Positions 56,301-63,340 of a stretch of 64,000 bases of DNA are shown piece after piece. Both the position numbers and the translations under genes were made by a program. Numbering within the stretch: the first letter of the stretch is position 1; the number at the start of each line of letters is the position of its first letter. Below the pieces are notes generated by a model. That model did not search any database and was not told the origin of the DNA. It saw only the letters and a list, made by a program, of their open reading frames with translations. The stretch is from Owenia fusiformis (Eukaryota; Annelida; Polychaeta; Sabellida; Oweniidae): positions 186,001 through 250,000 of the forward strand of contig CAIIXF020000012.1 of NCBI GenBank assembly GCA_903813345.2, in the 5' to 3' direction.

Positions 56301-59300
56301 GAAAAATGTTTCACAATATGTTCACAATATATGTACATATAACACGATGACACGCAGTTTAAATAACAATTAACTGTTTTTTTTGTTACACATCAATGTA
56401 ACATTTTCGAAGGGAAACTTACATGCTCCCTGTACGTTGATAGATTTACTGAAATGTATCGTGTATTGCATTCGAGTTTTGCTTCACTGCGCCCACTATT
56501 ATCTATCTTTGCCTATAGTGGTTTTTTGCCAACAATATTCTACAAACTGATTGATGAATCAATACTTTGTCTGGTAGAACACTAGAAATAAATGTAAAAT
56601 GTATTTTACATTCAGAAATATGAAATTAAACCCACGTCCTCCATTTGCAACTTAGCTGTACCCTGTTTCCCTTTTAAACCTGGTCACGTGGTAGGGTAGT
56701 GTGAGATAGAAATAAGGAACACTTATTAGTCTGAAAATGAATTCCTTTTAAATTTTTATTTGGAGAGTGTTTTTTTTATCATGAATAGAAATATAGAATA
56801 TACACCTACATGTAAAATGAGTACTTAAATCAACATAAAGCCTGTCTTACCAAAACACCTCTGGAACTAACCAGATTTCAATTTGCAGGTGTCTAAATTT
56901 CAAGCCTCCTCATGTAACTTAGCCTTACCTTGTTTTTCCTGCACCTCCCAAGCCAACCATCATTAGTTTGGTCCTGCAACATGTGATGCCTCCTGTCTGT
57001 AGCCTCCTCATGTAACTAAGCATTGCCTCATGTCCCTTAGCAACTATCTCTAAGGGAGGGCTCCTTAGCGATGGACATTCCTCAATACCAATGTCTACAA
57101 CAATTATTAGAATTCATATCTTAGGGCGTTTAAGTTTAAATTCTAGTGAATAAGCTTAACAAGAAGGAATCTCTATCTTTGTTGCATTAAGGGTAACTTA
57201 AGGTTATTTTGAACAGCATATTCCACTGAAGTTGCATGTAATTGTATATTTCATCTATGACATCTGATTGACCCACAATGGAAATAATATACTGAAGTTA
57301 AAACTGTTGTACTTACGAAATGACCACATTATAAATTACCCAGCATGCCCAGAACCTTACCAGATCCTGGTACAAGTCTGTTTCTAAATCCTTACAAACA
57401 GTTTTATTGTTATATTTGGGACAAGAATTCCAACCTGCACTCATCAGGCCAACTACCACAAAATCATTTCAAACAAGTTAACTTACAATCTAATAGAGGC
57501 AGATTTGCTAGTCCTTTTTCTGGGCTGGTGATGTCACCCAAGAATGGGCAGTCACTCAATTCAATCTCCTGTAGCTCATGAAGTGCAGCAATGCCATCCG
57601 GGACAAATGAAATGCTTTGTGATTTCATAGATAATGAAATAAGATTTTGAAGTTGGAATACTTCAGGTGGAAATCCTCCATATGGTTTCAGTTCTAAAAT
57701 AAAATACTCAGATGACTTTGATATTTCATTTGGTACATGAGTTCATTCCCATACAGTAATTCATTTTATTATATCACTATATAGCTAGCGACAGTATGAT
57801 TGGTCAAAACCGGGTCACATGTCGTGGGATATCTGGCGATATTCAATGGCAATGCTAATCAGATAAGACAACCGTGAGATATCTAGCGATATCCCACGCT
57901 CCCGGGAATTTTCAAAGAATTTGTTTTCGTTCAGTGTAAATAATTGAGTTTAGTGTAAGTCAAAATGGCAGACGAACCGAGTAGATTCGTAAAAATATCT
58001 GAAGACTTAATGACTTAATAATATTACTTTTTAGGAATGTTTAGCTAGACAGTGATATAATAAAACAAATATTTCACTCTATTTTCGGTAAATACCTGTA
58101 GCACTTTCACAAGGTGATATTCCACTTGCCCTTCGGGCTTCGTGGAATATCACTTGTTAAAGATGTACAGGTATTCACCTCAACAGAGTGAAATATTTGT
58201 TCTATATCCTATGCTTTTTCTATCTTGTATCATATTCTATGCAATTCAGTATAAGACAAATACAATGCCTTTTAGTACTGGATAATGCCTTGTGTACAAC
58301 TCCAATGCCCTTTAGCATAAGACAATTACAATGCCTTTCAGTCCAGAAATATTCAAAGTATTCTAACTGACCTTTTGTCTGGAATGAGAATCTTGGGAAG
58401 AGAGTGTACCAGGCTGCATCAAACTTGCCCAATTGAGCCTCATTCAGCACAATGTCTTTCTCATCAAAGTTGGATGGAAACAGTTCATCCATCAATTTGT
58501 CAAAATTCTACAATACAACACATTTGTACAATAAGTATGCATCTGTACAATAAGTATGCAATATAACACATGTGTACACTTGTACAAGAAGTATGCAATG
58601 TAACACATTTGTACACATGTACAAGAAGTATGCAATGTAACACATTTGTACACATGTACAAGAAGTATGCAATGTAACACATTTGTACAATTGTACAAGA
58701 AGTATGCAATGTAACACATTTGTACACGTGTACAAGAAGTATGCAATGTAGCACATTTGTACACGTGTACAAGAAGTATGCAATGTAACACATGTGTACA
58801 CGTGTACAAGAAGTATGCAATGTAACACATGTGTACACGTGTACAAGAAGTATGCAATGTAACACATTTGTACACGTGTACAAGAAGTATGCAATGTAAC
58901 ACATGTGTACACATGTGTACACATGTACAAGAAGTATGCAATGTAACACATGTGTACACGTGTACAAGAAGTATGCAATGTAACACATTTGTACCCTTGT
59001 ACAAGAAGTATGCAATGTAACACATGTGCACACGTGTACAAGAAGTATGCAATGTAACACATTTGTACACGTGTACAATAAGTATGCAATGTAACACATT
59101 TGTACACGTGTACAAGAAGTATGCAATGTAACACATTTGTATACTTGTACAAGAAGTATGCAATGTAACACATTTGTACACGTGTACAAGAAGTATGCAA
59201 TGTAACACATTTGTACACATGTACAAGAAGTATGCAATGTAACACATTTGTACACGTGTACAATAAGTATGCAATGTAACACATTTGTACACGTGTACAA

Positions 59301-62300
59301 TAAGTGTGCAATGTAACACATGTGTACACGTGTACAAGAAGTATGCAATGTAACACATGTGTACACGTGTACAAGAAGTATGCAATGTAACACATTTGTA
59401 CAATTGTACAATAAGTATCCAATGTAACACGTTTGTACAATTGTACAATAAGTATGCAATATAACACATGTGTACAATATGTATGCAATATAACATATTT
59501 GTGCAATAAGTATGCAATGTAACACATGTGTACAATATGTATGCAATGTAACACATGTGTACAATATGTATGCAATATAACAGATGTGCACAATATGTAT
59601 GCAATATAACATATTTGTACAATAAGTATGAAATATAACACATGTGTACAATATGTATGCAATGTAACAGATGTGTACAATAAGTATGCAATATAACAGA
59701 TGTGCACAATATGTATGCAATATAACATATTTGTACAATAAGTATGAAATATAACACATGTGTACAATATGTATGCAATATAACATATTTGTACAAAAAG
59801 TATGCAATATAACACATATGTACAATACATGTATGTATGCAATATAACAAATGTGTACAATAAGTAACAGTTCTAAAGTGGTGATTGTCATTTGTTTTGA
59901 AAAGTTCATCCAACAATCTGTCAAATATTCTACAATCTAACATATATTAATATGCATATACAATATAAAGGGGTACCTTAGTATCCTTTACATTGTAAAG
60001 TTTTAAAGTCTTAAGAACATCTGATCTTGAGAAGGTGTTTCCATGGCTCTTAGAGAAGTAGGGGATGCCACCAATTTTCAGGGACTTTAGTTTCTTCAGT
60101 TTTGTGACCCCATGGGGTAGTCTGCTCAGGCAGTTGGAATTCAGGTGCAACATCACAAGTTGTTCAAGATTTCCTGGATGAAGGTGGGTTACATTAATGG
60201 AAAATAAGAAAAATGCAAAATGAAATTTAAATCCATTTTCTCACATAGTGTTAATTAAGAGGTGTAAAAAATAATCAATCAAACTATCTTGTTAAGATGA
60301 TGAATAACATGCAGTTCATTATTAATGGCCAATTATTATGTTGTTAGTATTCTGATAAATTCATCTCCCCCATTGAATACTCCATCCCACTGACAAAAGT
60401 TCTTTTTTATTATTTTCAAAATTTGAAGTAATGAATATTTAAATCAGTATTTATTCAGGATAATTATTTAAAGCCTCTTTAAAAATATGTTAAAAAGTAA
60501 TGAATGAAAAGCGATCATTCCTAGTGTAAGACTAAAAATGAACTTATAAAGAGCAAGTCTCTAAATGACAAAATGCAAACATTACCTATTTCATCTGGCA
60601 AACTTTCAATTGCCATATTGCTGGCAATAAGGTGCGTCAATGACGTAATCTTAAAAACAACTCCTGGCAGTACACTGCCAAACCTATTATTAGACACATC
60701 CAATAATTCAATATGCAGACACTGAGCCAGATCTTCGGGCAATGTTTTTAGATTAGAATCATACAGTTTTAGTTCAGTCAGGTTGTGACATTTCCCAAGG
60801 CCTTCAGGAAGGTTCTTCCCATTCAGGGTCACATTCATCAAATCCCGGACATTCTCAAAAAAGCCATCAGGAACATCAGCTTCATCATCATTCAATTGTT
60901 TTGGATCTTTAACTGTTATGTGTGTAAGAACTGCAGCATTCTTCCCAAGACCTGTATCAGAACTACATGCACCCTGAGTATTGACATGGGAGTCACATAA
61001 ATACACATGGTATTCAGGAGCATCATTCTCTTCATCCTTAGCTGCCATAGTGAGGTCATTTGAATAGGACAGGAGAGCAGAGAGGGCTTGGGGAAGTTCA
61101 CGTTTGGTGTCCTTTGCAGAACATAGTATTTCCCTCTTGTTCATCAGCTGTCTCCATAAATACATCTGCATCATCTGCATGGTGAATGAGAGTGCCTGTA
61201 AAGAGAACAATGCAGTGCAGTGAGTCTGCATGGTGAATGAGAGTGCCTGTAAAGAGAACATGCAATTCAATTAATCTGGTGCATTGGGCCCATTACCAGC
61301 AAAGGGGTGTTCACTTTTCAAAACATTCCAAGAGGGTTCACAATTGACAGTTTTTGCCCCAAATCACTTGAAAAAGCCCAAACCCCCAACCCCCTGGCTA
61401 TAGGCCAGTGTATCATAACCTCAAGCAGAGAGAGACTTATCACTATTTAGGAAAAAGTTAAATACTAAAGATGAACGTTGACATTAACAAGTTCTAACAG
61501 GAGTAGTTATCTTTATTACATAATATTGTTTGGGTTTTTCAACTTTCAATTCAAATTATTTAAAATTCACAAGTGAGATGAACGCCATCAGGCAATTTAG
61601 CATTAGATCATTTTATTGTAATTCAAAGTAACAGTGACATCCTTGATAATAATTAGATCACTTCCAAATACCTGAACAAGAGTGACATCCTTAATAATAA
61701 CTAGATCACTTCCAAATACCTGAACAAGAGTGACATTCTTTGCATATTCTGCAGTTACCCCCTTAGCATCTTTGTGGCCAAGTGATTCTTCTTTGTGGCT
61801 GGTTTCCTCTTCACTTGTCACTATACTTGTGAAGAGACTCTCTATATTGGAAAGGTTCAGTCCCCCATCATCCATCAACATTACTAACACAGGCACTAGG
61901 TGACACTCCAACTTCTTCATTGTGGAGTTGGAGATTTCCCAACCTGAATGCATTTCAAATCAATTAATGCTCCATTCATCAAAGAGTTGTTTGCGACACT
62001 CCTAACAGGGAAGGTAAGGATTCCGAAATGCAGTATTATCCTGGGGATTTTAAACATGTATGTCAGCTGGTAGTCAGGATTTTTGATTGTGATTGTTTTA
62101 TCAAGTGTACACTAGAAAGAAGGCGCTACACCTTTGGAACTCATAATTTGCAAATTATTGGTAAATATAGAGTGACATATTCATAAGTTGAGAAGATATG
62201 TAAATACTCTTTTCCAGTTTCCACATGTAGGATTCAGTTTAAGGGGTGAAATTCTGAAACAACACGATCATGCTTACATAAATTAGAGCATTTTAATCTT

Positions 62301-62621
62301 TACTTCTGTGACGCCCAATATTATATCTTGAGAAGTAAAGGTCATATTCAAACATCAAGGTCACTAAAATAACTATTGTTATTTTCTAAAATGTAGCACT
62401 TTAATAGAAATATCTGATCATAATGCAGTTACCAACCTGGAGTGTTCATTATGTGATAGTTGTCACGTCCCTGACATACCAGTTGAAGTTTTGATCCACA
62501 TTCAGGGTCTATTGCAGCCAATGACCTTGGAGGATGTAAGACTTCATCCAGAGTTACTCTGGCAGGTAATGGCAGTGCCAGGGGCGTCCCATGTGGTAAA
62601 TCTGACAGAGATTCAGTCAGC
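13199..62621 (-). CDS. Giant LRR-Roc-COR-TIR-TIR protein with C-terminal CaaX box (N-terminus outside window)
   Basis: Thirty-one exons, 5' to 3': 62437-62621, 61720-61943, 60586-61195, 59977-60173, 58372-58507, 57487-57693, 56929-57094, 55236-55303, 53637-53743, 52440-52586, 51928-52124, 51712-51793, 51206-51352, 50942-51106, 50547-50645, 46991-47085, 46505-46652, 46103-46220, 45788-45880, 45447-45540, 23153-23378, 22662-22825, 21859-21961, 21224-21406, 20507-20755, 20263-20392, 19924-20078, 18377-18553, 17702-17814, 13927-14111, 13199-13680. All joins keep frame, giving 1,816 residues to the stop. Approximate residues from the first visible one: LRRs 240-520, Roc 550-740, COR 740-1060, TIR1 1064-1170, TIR2 1206-1345, unnamed region 1405-1660, low-complexity tail 1660-1816. 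The first listed exon starts mid-codon, so upstream exons lie beyond 62621. The donor of that exon (GTTGGT) was chosen for frame and is the weakest join. ROCO proteins are GTP-regulated scaffolds; TIR domains signal by assembly or NAD cleavage. Immune signalling is inference. Confidence 0.87.
13838..13905 (-). pseudogene. Decayed duplicate of the 3' end and donor of exon 13927-14111
   Basis: This segment encodes a close variant of the end of the exon just upstream, including the identical QDQSQRIYG ending, followed by a GT donor. There is no clear acceptor. It is either a relic or an alternative 3' end of the exon. Confidence 0.6.
14112..15710 (-). repeat. 60-bp tandem array of an acceptor junction (about 20 units)
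   Basis: The unit contains ggttgattccag|gtgccatttg, i.e. the acceptor and first 30 or so coding bases of the exon at 13927-14111, then a short spacer. Units vary by point changes. Frames that run through the array, such as the plus-strand frame at 15164-15412, are artefacts. The array is interrupted at 14240-14670 by a LINE fragment. Confidence 0.9.
14240..14670 (+). mobile_element. LINE 3' fragment inserted in the 60-bp array
   Basis: The start encodes the last residues of a LINE ORF2 (KYDKVDMILFGDKELSPKLN... ending INKIL, stop near 14435). It is followed by a 3' UTR and an A-rich tail at 14650-14670. The repeat unit sequence resumes directly after the tail, so the insertion is younger than the array. 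Confidence 0.75.
15934..17561. mobile_element. hAT-like non-autonomous TIR element
   Basis: The terminal inverted repeats are cagggttcgtacac (15934) and gtgtacgaaccctg (to 17561), with subterminal repeats of the ttccctgacatttcc type on both sides. CAGGG ends suggest hAT. The expected 8-bp target duplication is not clear. No transposase is seen. It lies in a ROCO-TIR intron. Confidence 0.65.
17815..18118 (-). repeat. 57-bp tandem array of an acceptor junction (5-6 units)
   Basis: Each unit carries ttatttgtag|aatgt plus about 40 nt of the 5' part of the exon at 17702-17814. Only the first unit continues into the full exon. Confidence 0.88.
18710..19865. repeat. 82-bp tandem array (about 14 units)
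   Basis: The unit contains ataatcatatatttatcaat and gctaattatgagacttcaaa. It lies in the intron between exons 19924-20078 and 18377-18553. Unlike the other arrays it carries no exon sequence that I can recognise. Confidence 0.88.
20507..22825 (-). CDS. ROCO-TIR gene, TIR domain 2
   Basis: Exons 22662-22825, 21859-21961, 21224-21406 and 20507-20755. Landmarks: box 1 TPVFISYCWSNSDRA, the GIMCWLDKEQV segment before the BB loop, FVACMSDQYVKSQNCMREF, and an ENWKYSG end block. Here the C-x-x-E motif is intact (C-M-R-E), consistent with a possible NADase. A Lys-rich segment follows in the last exon. Two of these exons have junction arrays next to them. Confidence 0.88.
21092..21213. repeat. Short hairpin repeat with tggaacacc arms
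   Basis: The inverted arms read acctaagtggaacacc and ggtgttccactttacaggt. Related blocks with ggttttactgta ends occur near 24660-24700 and 52360-52430, so this is a small dispersed family. Confidence 0.6.
21962..22345 (-). repeat. 110-bp tandem array of an acceptor junction (TIR2 exon)
   Basis: Four copies in total, with the acceptor at 21961, 22071, 22181 and 22291. Each has the acceptor and about 80 nt of the exon at 21859-21961. Only the first copy runs on through the CWLDKEQVGK codons to the donor. Confidence 0.9.
22437..22700 (-). repeat. 73-bp tandem array of a donor junction (TIR2 exon)
   Basis: Four copies of the 3' end of exon 22662-22825 with its GTAAG donor. Donors lie near 22440, 22514, 22587 and 22661. 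The three extra copies are in the downstream intron. Confidence 0.9.
23153..45540 (-). CDS. ROCO-TIR gene, TIR domain 1, split by a 22-kb intron
   Basis: Exons 45447-45540 and 23153-23378. The first gives DVFISCCGKDM... and ends in phase 2. The second starts with the single base needed to complete a Cys codon and continues ...LDTAMALRDSLIFLVCMSDNY. Joined, they form a complete TIR fold pattern (box 1 VFIS, alpha-A LERICGY, the CMSDNY loop, then CIKQFKYA). The position that carries the catalytic Glu in NAD-cleaving TIRs (C-x-x-E) reads C-I-K-Q here, so this copy may be inactive. The exact phase match across 22 kb is the main evidence that the two halves are one gene. Confidence 0.85.
23379..25327. 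other. Part of the 22-kb ROCO-TIR intron upstream of GST
   Basis: It contains a dispersed repeat at about 23515-23660 (G-rich start, ggggggttcac, then cccaaatcactt), a family A MITE copy at 24171-24586, and weak copies of other repeats near 24650 and 25010. I see no additional exon of the large gene here. Confidence 0.5.
24171..24586 (+). mobile_element. MITE-like element, family A, copy 2
   Basis: Nearly identical to 5714-6120. It starts gatatcctatgattttgagg and ends taagtgtaggataata. It is the most complete copy in the window. Confidence 0.78.
25328..45161 (+). CDS. Theta-class glutathione S-transferase, nested in the ROCO-TIR intron
   Basis: Four exons: 25328-25448, 25869-25962, 43602-43752, 44799-45161. 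Phases agree and the product is 242 residues, the usual theta-class length. The start has a strong context (G at -3, G at +4). The N-terminal thioredoxin-like domain shows DYRSQPSRAV with the theta-type catalytic Ser near residue 12, GTVPALEVDG with the cis-Pro, and ESSAAL for gamma-glutamyl binding. The C-terminal helical domain includes WYPKSAKGRMLVNQYISWH and a GDEISIADLQ N-capping box. The enzyme conjugates glutathione to electrophiles in the cytosol. No signal peptide is visible. Intron 2 is 17.6 kb and is filled by a donor-junction array and a large insertion. The class call is confident. Confidence 0.92.
25963..29365 (+). repeat. 71-72 bp tandem array of the GST exon 2 donor junction, left block
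   Basis: The unit is the last 27 nt of exon 2 (agatggcctgcctaccatcc...aaag), the donor gtaagtcagg or gtgagtcagg, and about 35 nt of intron. Estimated from length, about 47 copies. Variants (gtaagt/gtgagt, ggcctg/ggtttg, one-base deletions) recur in patterns, suggesting higher-order expansion. The first copy is the real exon end at 25962. Confidence 0.95.
34322..36560. repeat. 2.2-kb imperfect palindrome (foldback)
   Basis: The left arm begins tcttcattcacgtagagaga and the right arm ends with its inverse at 36560. The centre is near 35640. The left arm is G/T-rich and the right arm A/C-rich. A segment of about 400 bp is duplicated in the left arm (around 34900-35220 and 35290-35620). Open frames in the arms are mirror images of each other and have no motifs. 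Confidence 0.8.
39628..39848. mobile_element. 221-bp MITE with caggcccgtagccagg ends
   Basis: The inverted termini are caggcccgtagccagg and cctggctacgggcctg, with internal G and C runs. Degraded relatives occur near 23515, 46790 and 61300. Confidence 0.75.
41015..43243 (+). repeat. 71-72 bp tandem array of the GST exon 2 donor junction, right block
   Basis: Same unit as 25963-29365, about 31 copies estimated from length. It ends in a partial unit (tagatggtta) at 43243, after which unique intron sequence leads to exon 3. Confidence 0.95.
43753..44590 (+). repeat. Donor-junction duplications of GST exon 3
   Basis: The exon end gcatctggatatctagaggc plus its gtaag donor is present three times: at the exon (43725-43757), at 43768-43804, and at 44555-44590. 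A TIR element separates copies two and three. Confidence 0.88.
43805..44538. mobile_element. PIF/Harbinger-like MITE, 734 bp
   Basis: The inverted ends are ccctactatcacaccaaact and agtttggtgtgataggggg. A TAA target duplication flanks it (43802-43804 and 44539-44541). A 3-bp TAA/TTA duplication is typical of PIF/Harbinger. An internal copy of the end motif lies near 44130. No transposase. Confidence 0.72.
45325..45330 (+). promoter_or_regulatory. Polyadenylation signal AATAAA of the GST gene
   Basis: It lies 164 bp after the GST stop codon and 117 bp before the ROCO-TIR exon at 45447, so the GST transcript can end inside the host intron. Confidence 0.55.
45788..52124 (-). CDS. ROCO-TIR gene, end of Roc and COR exons
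   Basis: Nine exons: 51928-52124, 51712-51793, 51206-51352, 50942-51106, 50547-50645, 46991-47085, 46505-46652, 46103-46220, 45788-45880. COR landmarks: IPSVWINFENSV at its start, FLHDLGTLQHFDN, a VVIEPQWIVDVMSCVV block, FDYLPAGLFNR, and a YDYLMPCPDC block near the end. COR mediates dimerisation in ROCO proteins. The 3.4-kb intron between 50547 and 47085 carries a TTAA-flanked element. Confidence 0.87.
46780..46960. repeat. Degraded copy of the 39628-type dispersed repeat
   Basis: It carries cctggccaaaaattctttcaaaatcatgc and a terminal ctggctatgggcctgg. It lies in an intron of the ROCO-TIR gene. Confidence 0.5.
47498..50404. mobile_element. 2.9-kb TTAA-flanked TIR element
   Basis: It is bounded by ttaa|agggaatgcgaagttt (47498) and aaacttcgcattccct|ttaa (50404). 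TTAA duplication is the hallmark of piggyBac- and Kolobok-type elements. Subterminal inverted motifs (tgacgtcattgatgcc) also match between ends. No transposase frame is recognisable; a frame at 48963-49334 has no known motif. It holds a nested smaller element. Confidence 0.75.
49121..49578. mobile_element. Nested 458-bp TIR element, GC-rich
   Basis: The inverted ends are cagtcacatttg and caaatgtgactg. It is richer in G+C than its surroundings, with many cgtacg-like motifs. Confidence 0.55.
51132..51172 (-). repeat. Partial duplicate of exon 51206-51352
   Basis: About 40 bp (actggggctctataacaact and on) repeat the internal exon sequence at 51258-51298. The offset is about 126 bp, so the duplicated block includes the donor side of the exon. 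Confidence 0.75.
52440..57094 (-). CDS. ROCO-TIR gene, Roc GTPase exons
   Basis: Exons 56929-57094, 55236-55303, 53637-53743 and 52440-52586. Walker A reads GLGGAGKTSL, split by an intron after the Thr codon. Switch II reads WDFAGQ (the DxxGQ motif). The guanine-specificity motif is THSD (NKxD equivalent, as in many Roc domains). The key residues for nucleotide binding are present, so GTP binding is likely. Confidence 0.92.
52760..53225. repeat. About 40-bp minisatellite in a ROCO-TIR intron
   Basis: The unit type is attggtgtgacattcctggg followed by aatgagagttatgtg. The copies are imperfect and fade out toward 53600. Confidence 0.8.
53790..54580. repeat. 17-19 bp minisatellite
   Basis: Units are of the type gtgttcactagagagaa and gtgttcactcaagagaa. 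The plus-strand frames at 54197-54439 come from this repeat. It lies in the intron next to the switch II exon. Confidence 0.9.
54619..54704. repeat. Hairpin of 86 bp
   Basis: The arms cagatatgagcccctctaaa and its inverse ...ggggctcatatctg enclose a ctccgcacc-rich loop. Related ctccgcaccc motifs follow at 55020-55060, so it may be the end of a larger element. Confidence 0.65.
55352..56703. mobile_element. 1.35-kb TIR element with 5-bp target duplication
   Basis: The ends are cacactaccctac and gtagggtagtgtg, flanked by agata at 55347-55351 and 56704-56708. CAC termini with a 5-bp duplication are seen in Transib-like elements, but the match is short. A minus-strand frame at 56066-56353 is unrecognised. 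Confidence 0.65.
57487..61195 (-). CDS. ROCO-TIR gene, leucine-rich repeat exons
   Basis: Exons 60586-61195, 59977-60173, 58372-58507 and 57487-57693. The second half of the large first exon and the next exons contain typical LRR blocks such as CHNLTELKLYDSNLKTLPED, LEQLVMLHLNSNCLSRLP and LQNLISLSMKSQSISFVPDG, roughly seven or eight repeats. The exon at 58372-58507 (FDKLMDELFPSNFDEKD...) is an interruption or irregular repeat. LRRs normally bind ligands or partners and sit N-terminal to Roc in ROCO proteins, as here. Confidence 0.88.
58074..58201. repeat. Hairpin of about 128 bp
   Basis: The arms aacaaatatttcactct and agagtgaaatatttgtt, with ggtgatattccac against gtggaatatcac inside, surround the loop cccttcggg. 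The inner arms resemble those of the hairpin near 6126-6260. Confidence 0.75.
58508..59870. repeat. 37-bp minisatellite with palindromic core
   Basis: The full unit is acacatttgtacacgtgtac plus aagaagtatgcaatgta. Shorter units of about 28-30 bp without the palindrome occupy 59450-59870. The core ttgtacacgtgtacaa is a perfect palindrome. Because 37 is not divisible by 3 and the unit has no stop, all three minus frames stay open for about 450 codons; these are not genes. Confidence 0.93.
59878..59945 (-). pseudogene. Decayed duplicate of the start of exon 58372-58507
   Basis: It has acceptor gattgtag and then codons IFDRLLDELF, matching NFDKLMDELF of the real exon. It lies on the far side of the minisatellite and soon loses similarity. 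Confidence 0.75.
61196..61262 (-). repeat. Acceptor-junction duplication of exon 60586-61195
   Basis: The block ttctctttacag|gcactctc and on to accatgcag occurs twice, about 53 bp apart. The outer acceptor also keeps an open frame into the exon, so either could be used. Confidence 0.8.
61263..61580. other. Intron with a degraded dispersed repeat
   Basis: A degraded 39628-type repeat lies near 61290-61410 (gggcccattaccag ... cccctggctataggcc). Nothing else is recognised. Confidence 0.45.
61625..61745 (-). repeat. Donor-junction triplication of exon 61720-61943
   Basis: gtcactcttgttcag|gtatt plus about 40 nt of intron is repeated with a period of about 58 bp: two full units plus a partial third. 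Confidence 0.85.
61720..62621 (-). CDS. ROCO-TIR gene, N-terminal exons (unrecognised region)
   Basis: Exons 62437-62621 and 61720-61943 encode about 136 residues. The first has a Pro/Leu-rich stretch (LALPLPARVTLDEVLHPPRS). The second has a predicted helix (MKKLECHLVPVLVMLMDD) and then an acidic, Glu-rich segment. I do not recognise a named domain. The exon at 61720 has its donor junction triplicated downstream. Confidence 0.75.
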
Positions 62622-63340
62622 CTAAAATTCAGAAACAGCAATTTGAATTCTTAGATTCATTAACTGAAAAAAGCAATGTCCATACCATTGGAAAGCAAAA
62701 CACAAAAAGCATATCAGCCAATCATTCAACAACAATAATAATTCATGACAGAAACATATAAGTAATAAAAAAACAAAATCATTCTCATTTGATAAATGAT
62801 GTTACAATAAAAGAGACAATTGAATTTAGAGTAAGATAATATGTGTATGAATAACTTCTGAATTTGTATGGAATTAAAATGTGAATAGTTCTTTTTCTGT
62901 TTAATTTATTGTTATAGCAGAATCAAAGAAATCTCTTGAAACCACCAGACTACAGAATAGAATTTTCAACACTTTTGGTTTACATATTCCATCTCAATTC
63001 AATTTCAAAGACATTTGTCAACTGATAAAGATGCATGGTTTGGCATTGAAATGTCTTATATACTCGCAGATTGGGTTAGAATTTATTACCCTGAATAAAT
63101 AATAAATAATGCATATTAGAGTTTTAAAAGTTTTGGATTTTGGACAATGTGTATCATTAGGGAATATGTCAATTTCCAAGGGAACAAAGGGACAGAAGGA
63201 GATACATATATTTCATGAGGTATAAACCCTGTTTCCAAAACTATTTGTACATAAAAGACATATCCCATACCTACTTTGGTTCTAGGTACATGTACATTCT
63301 ACCTATCAACGTTGCATAATCTTCAAAAATGGACATTTTG
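62622..63340. other. Upstream intron of the ROCO-TIR gene, no exon recognised
   Basis: The first visible exon begins mid-codon at 62621, so this must be intron. I find no upstream coding exon here. Confidence 0.5.

Noticed and set aside
58492-59943. Three overlapping long minus-strand frames of 450-483 codons
   Set aside because: They are the three frames of one 37-bp minisatellite lacking stops; the repeat length rotates the frame. Only the first few codons near 58495-58507 belong to a real exon.
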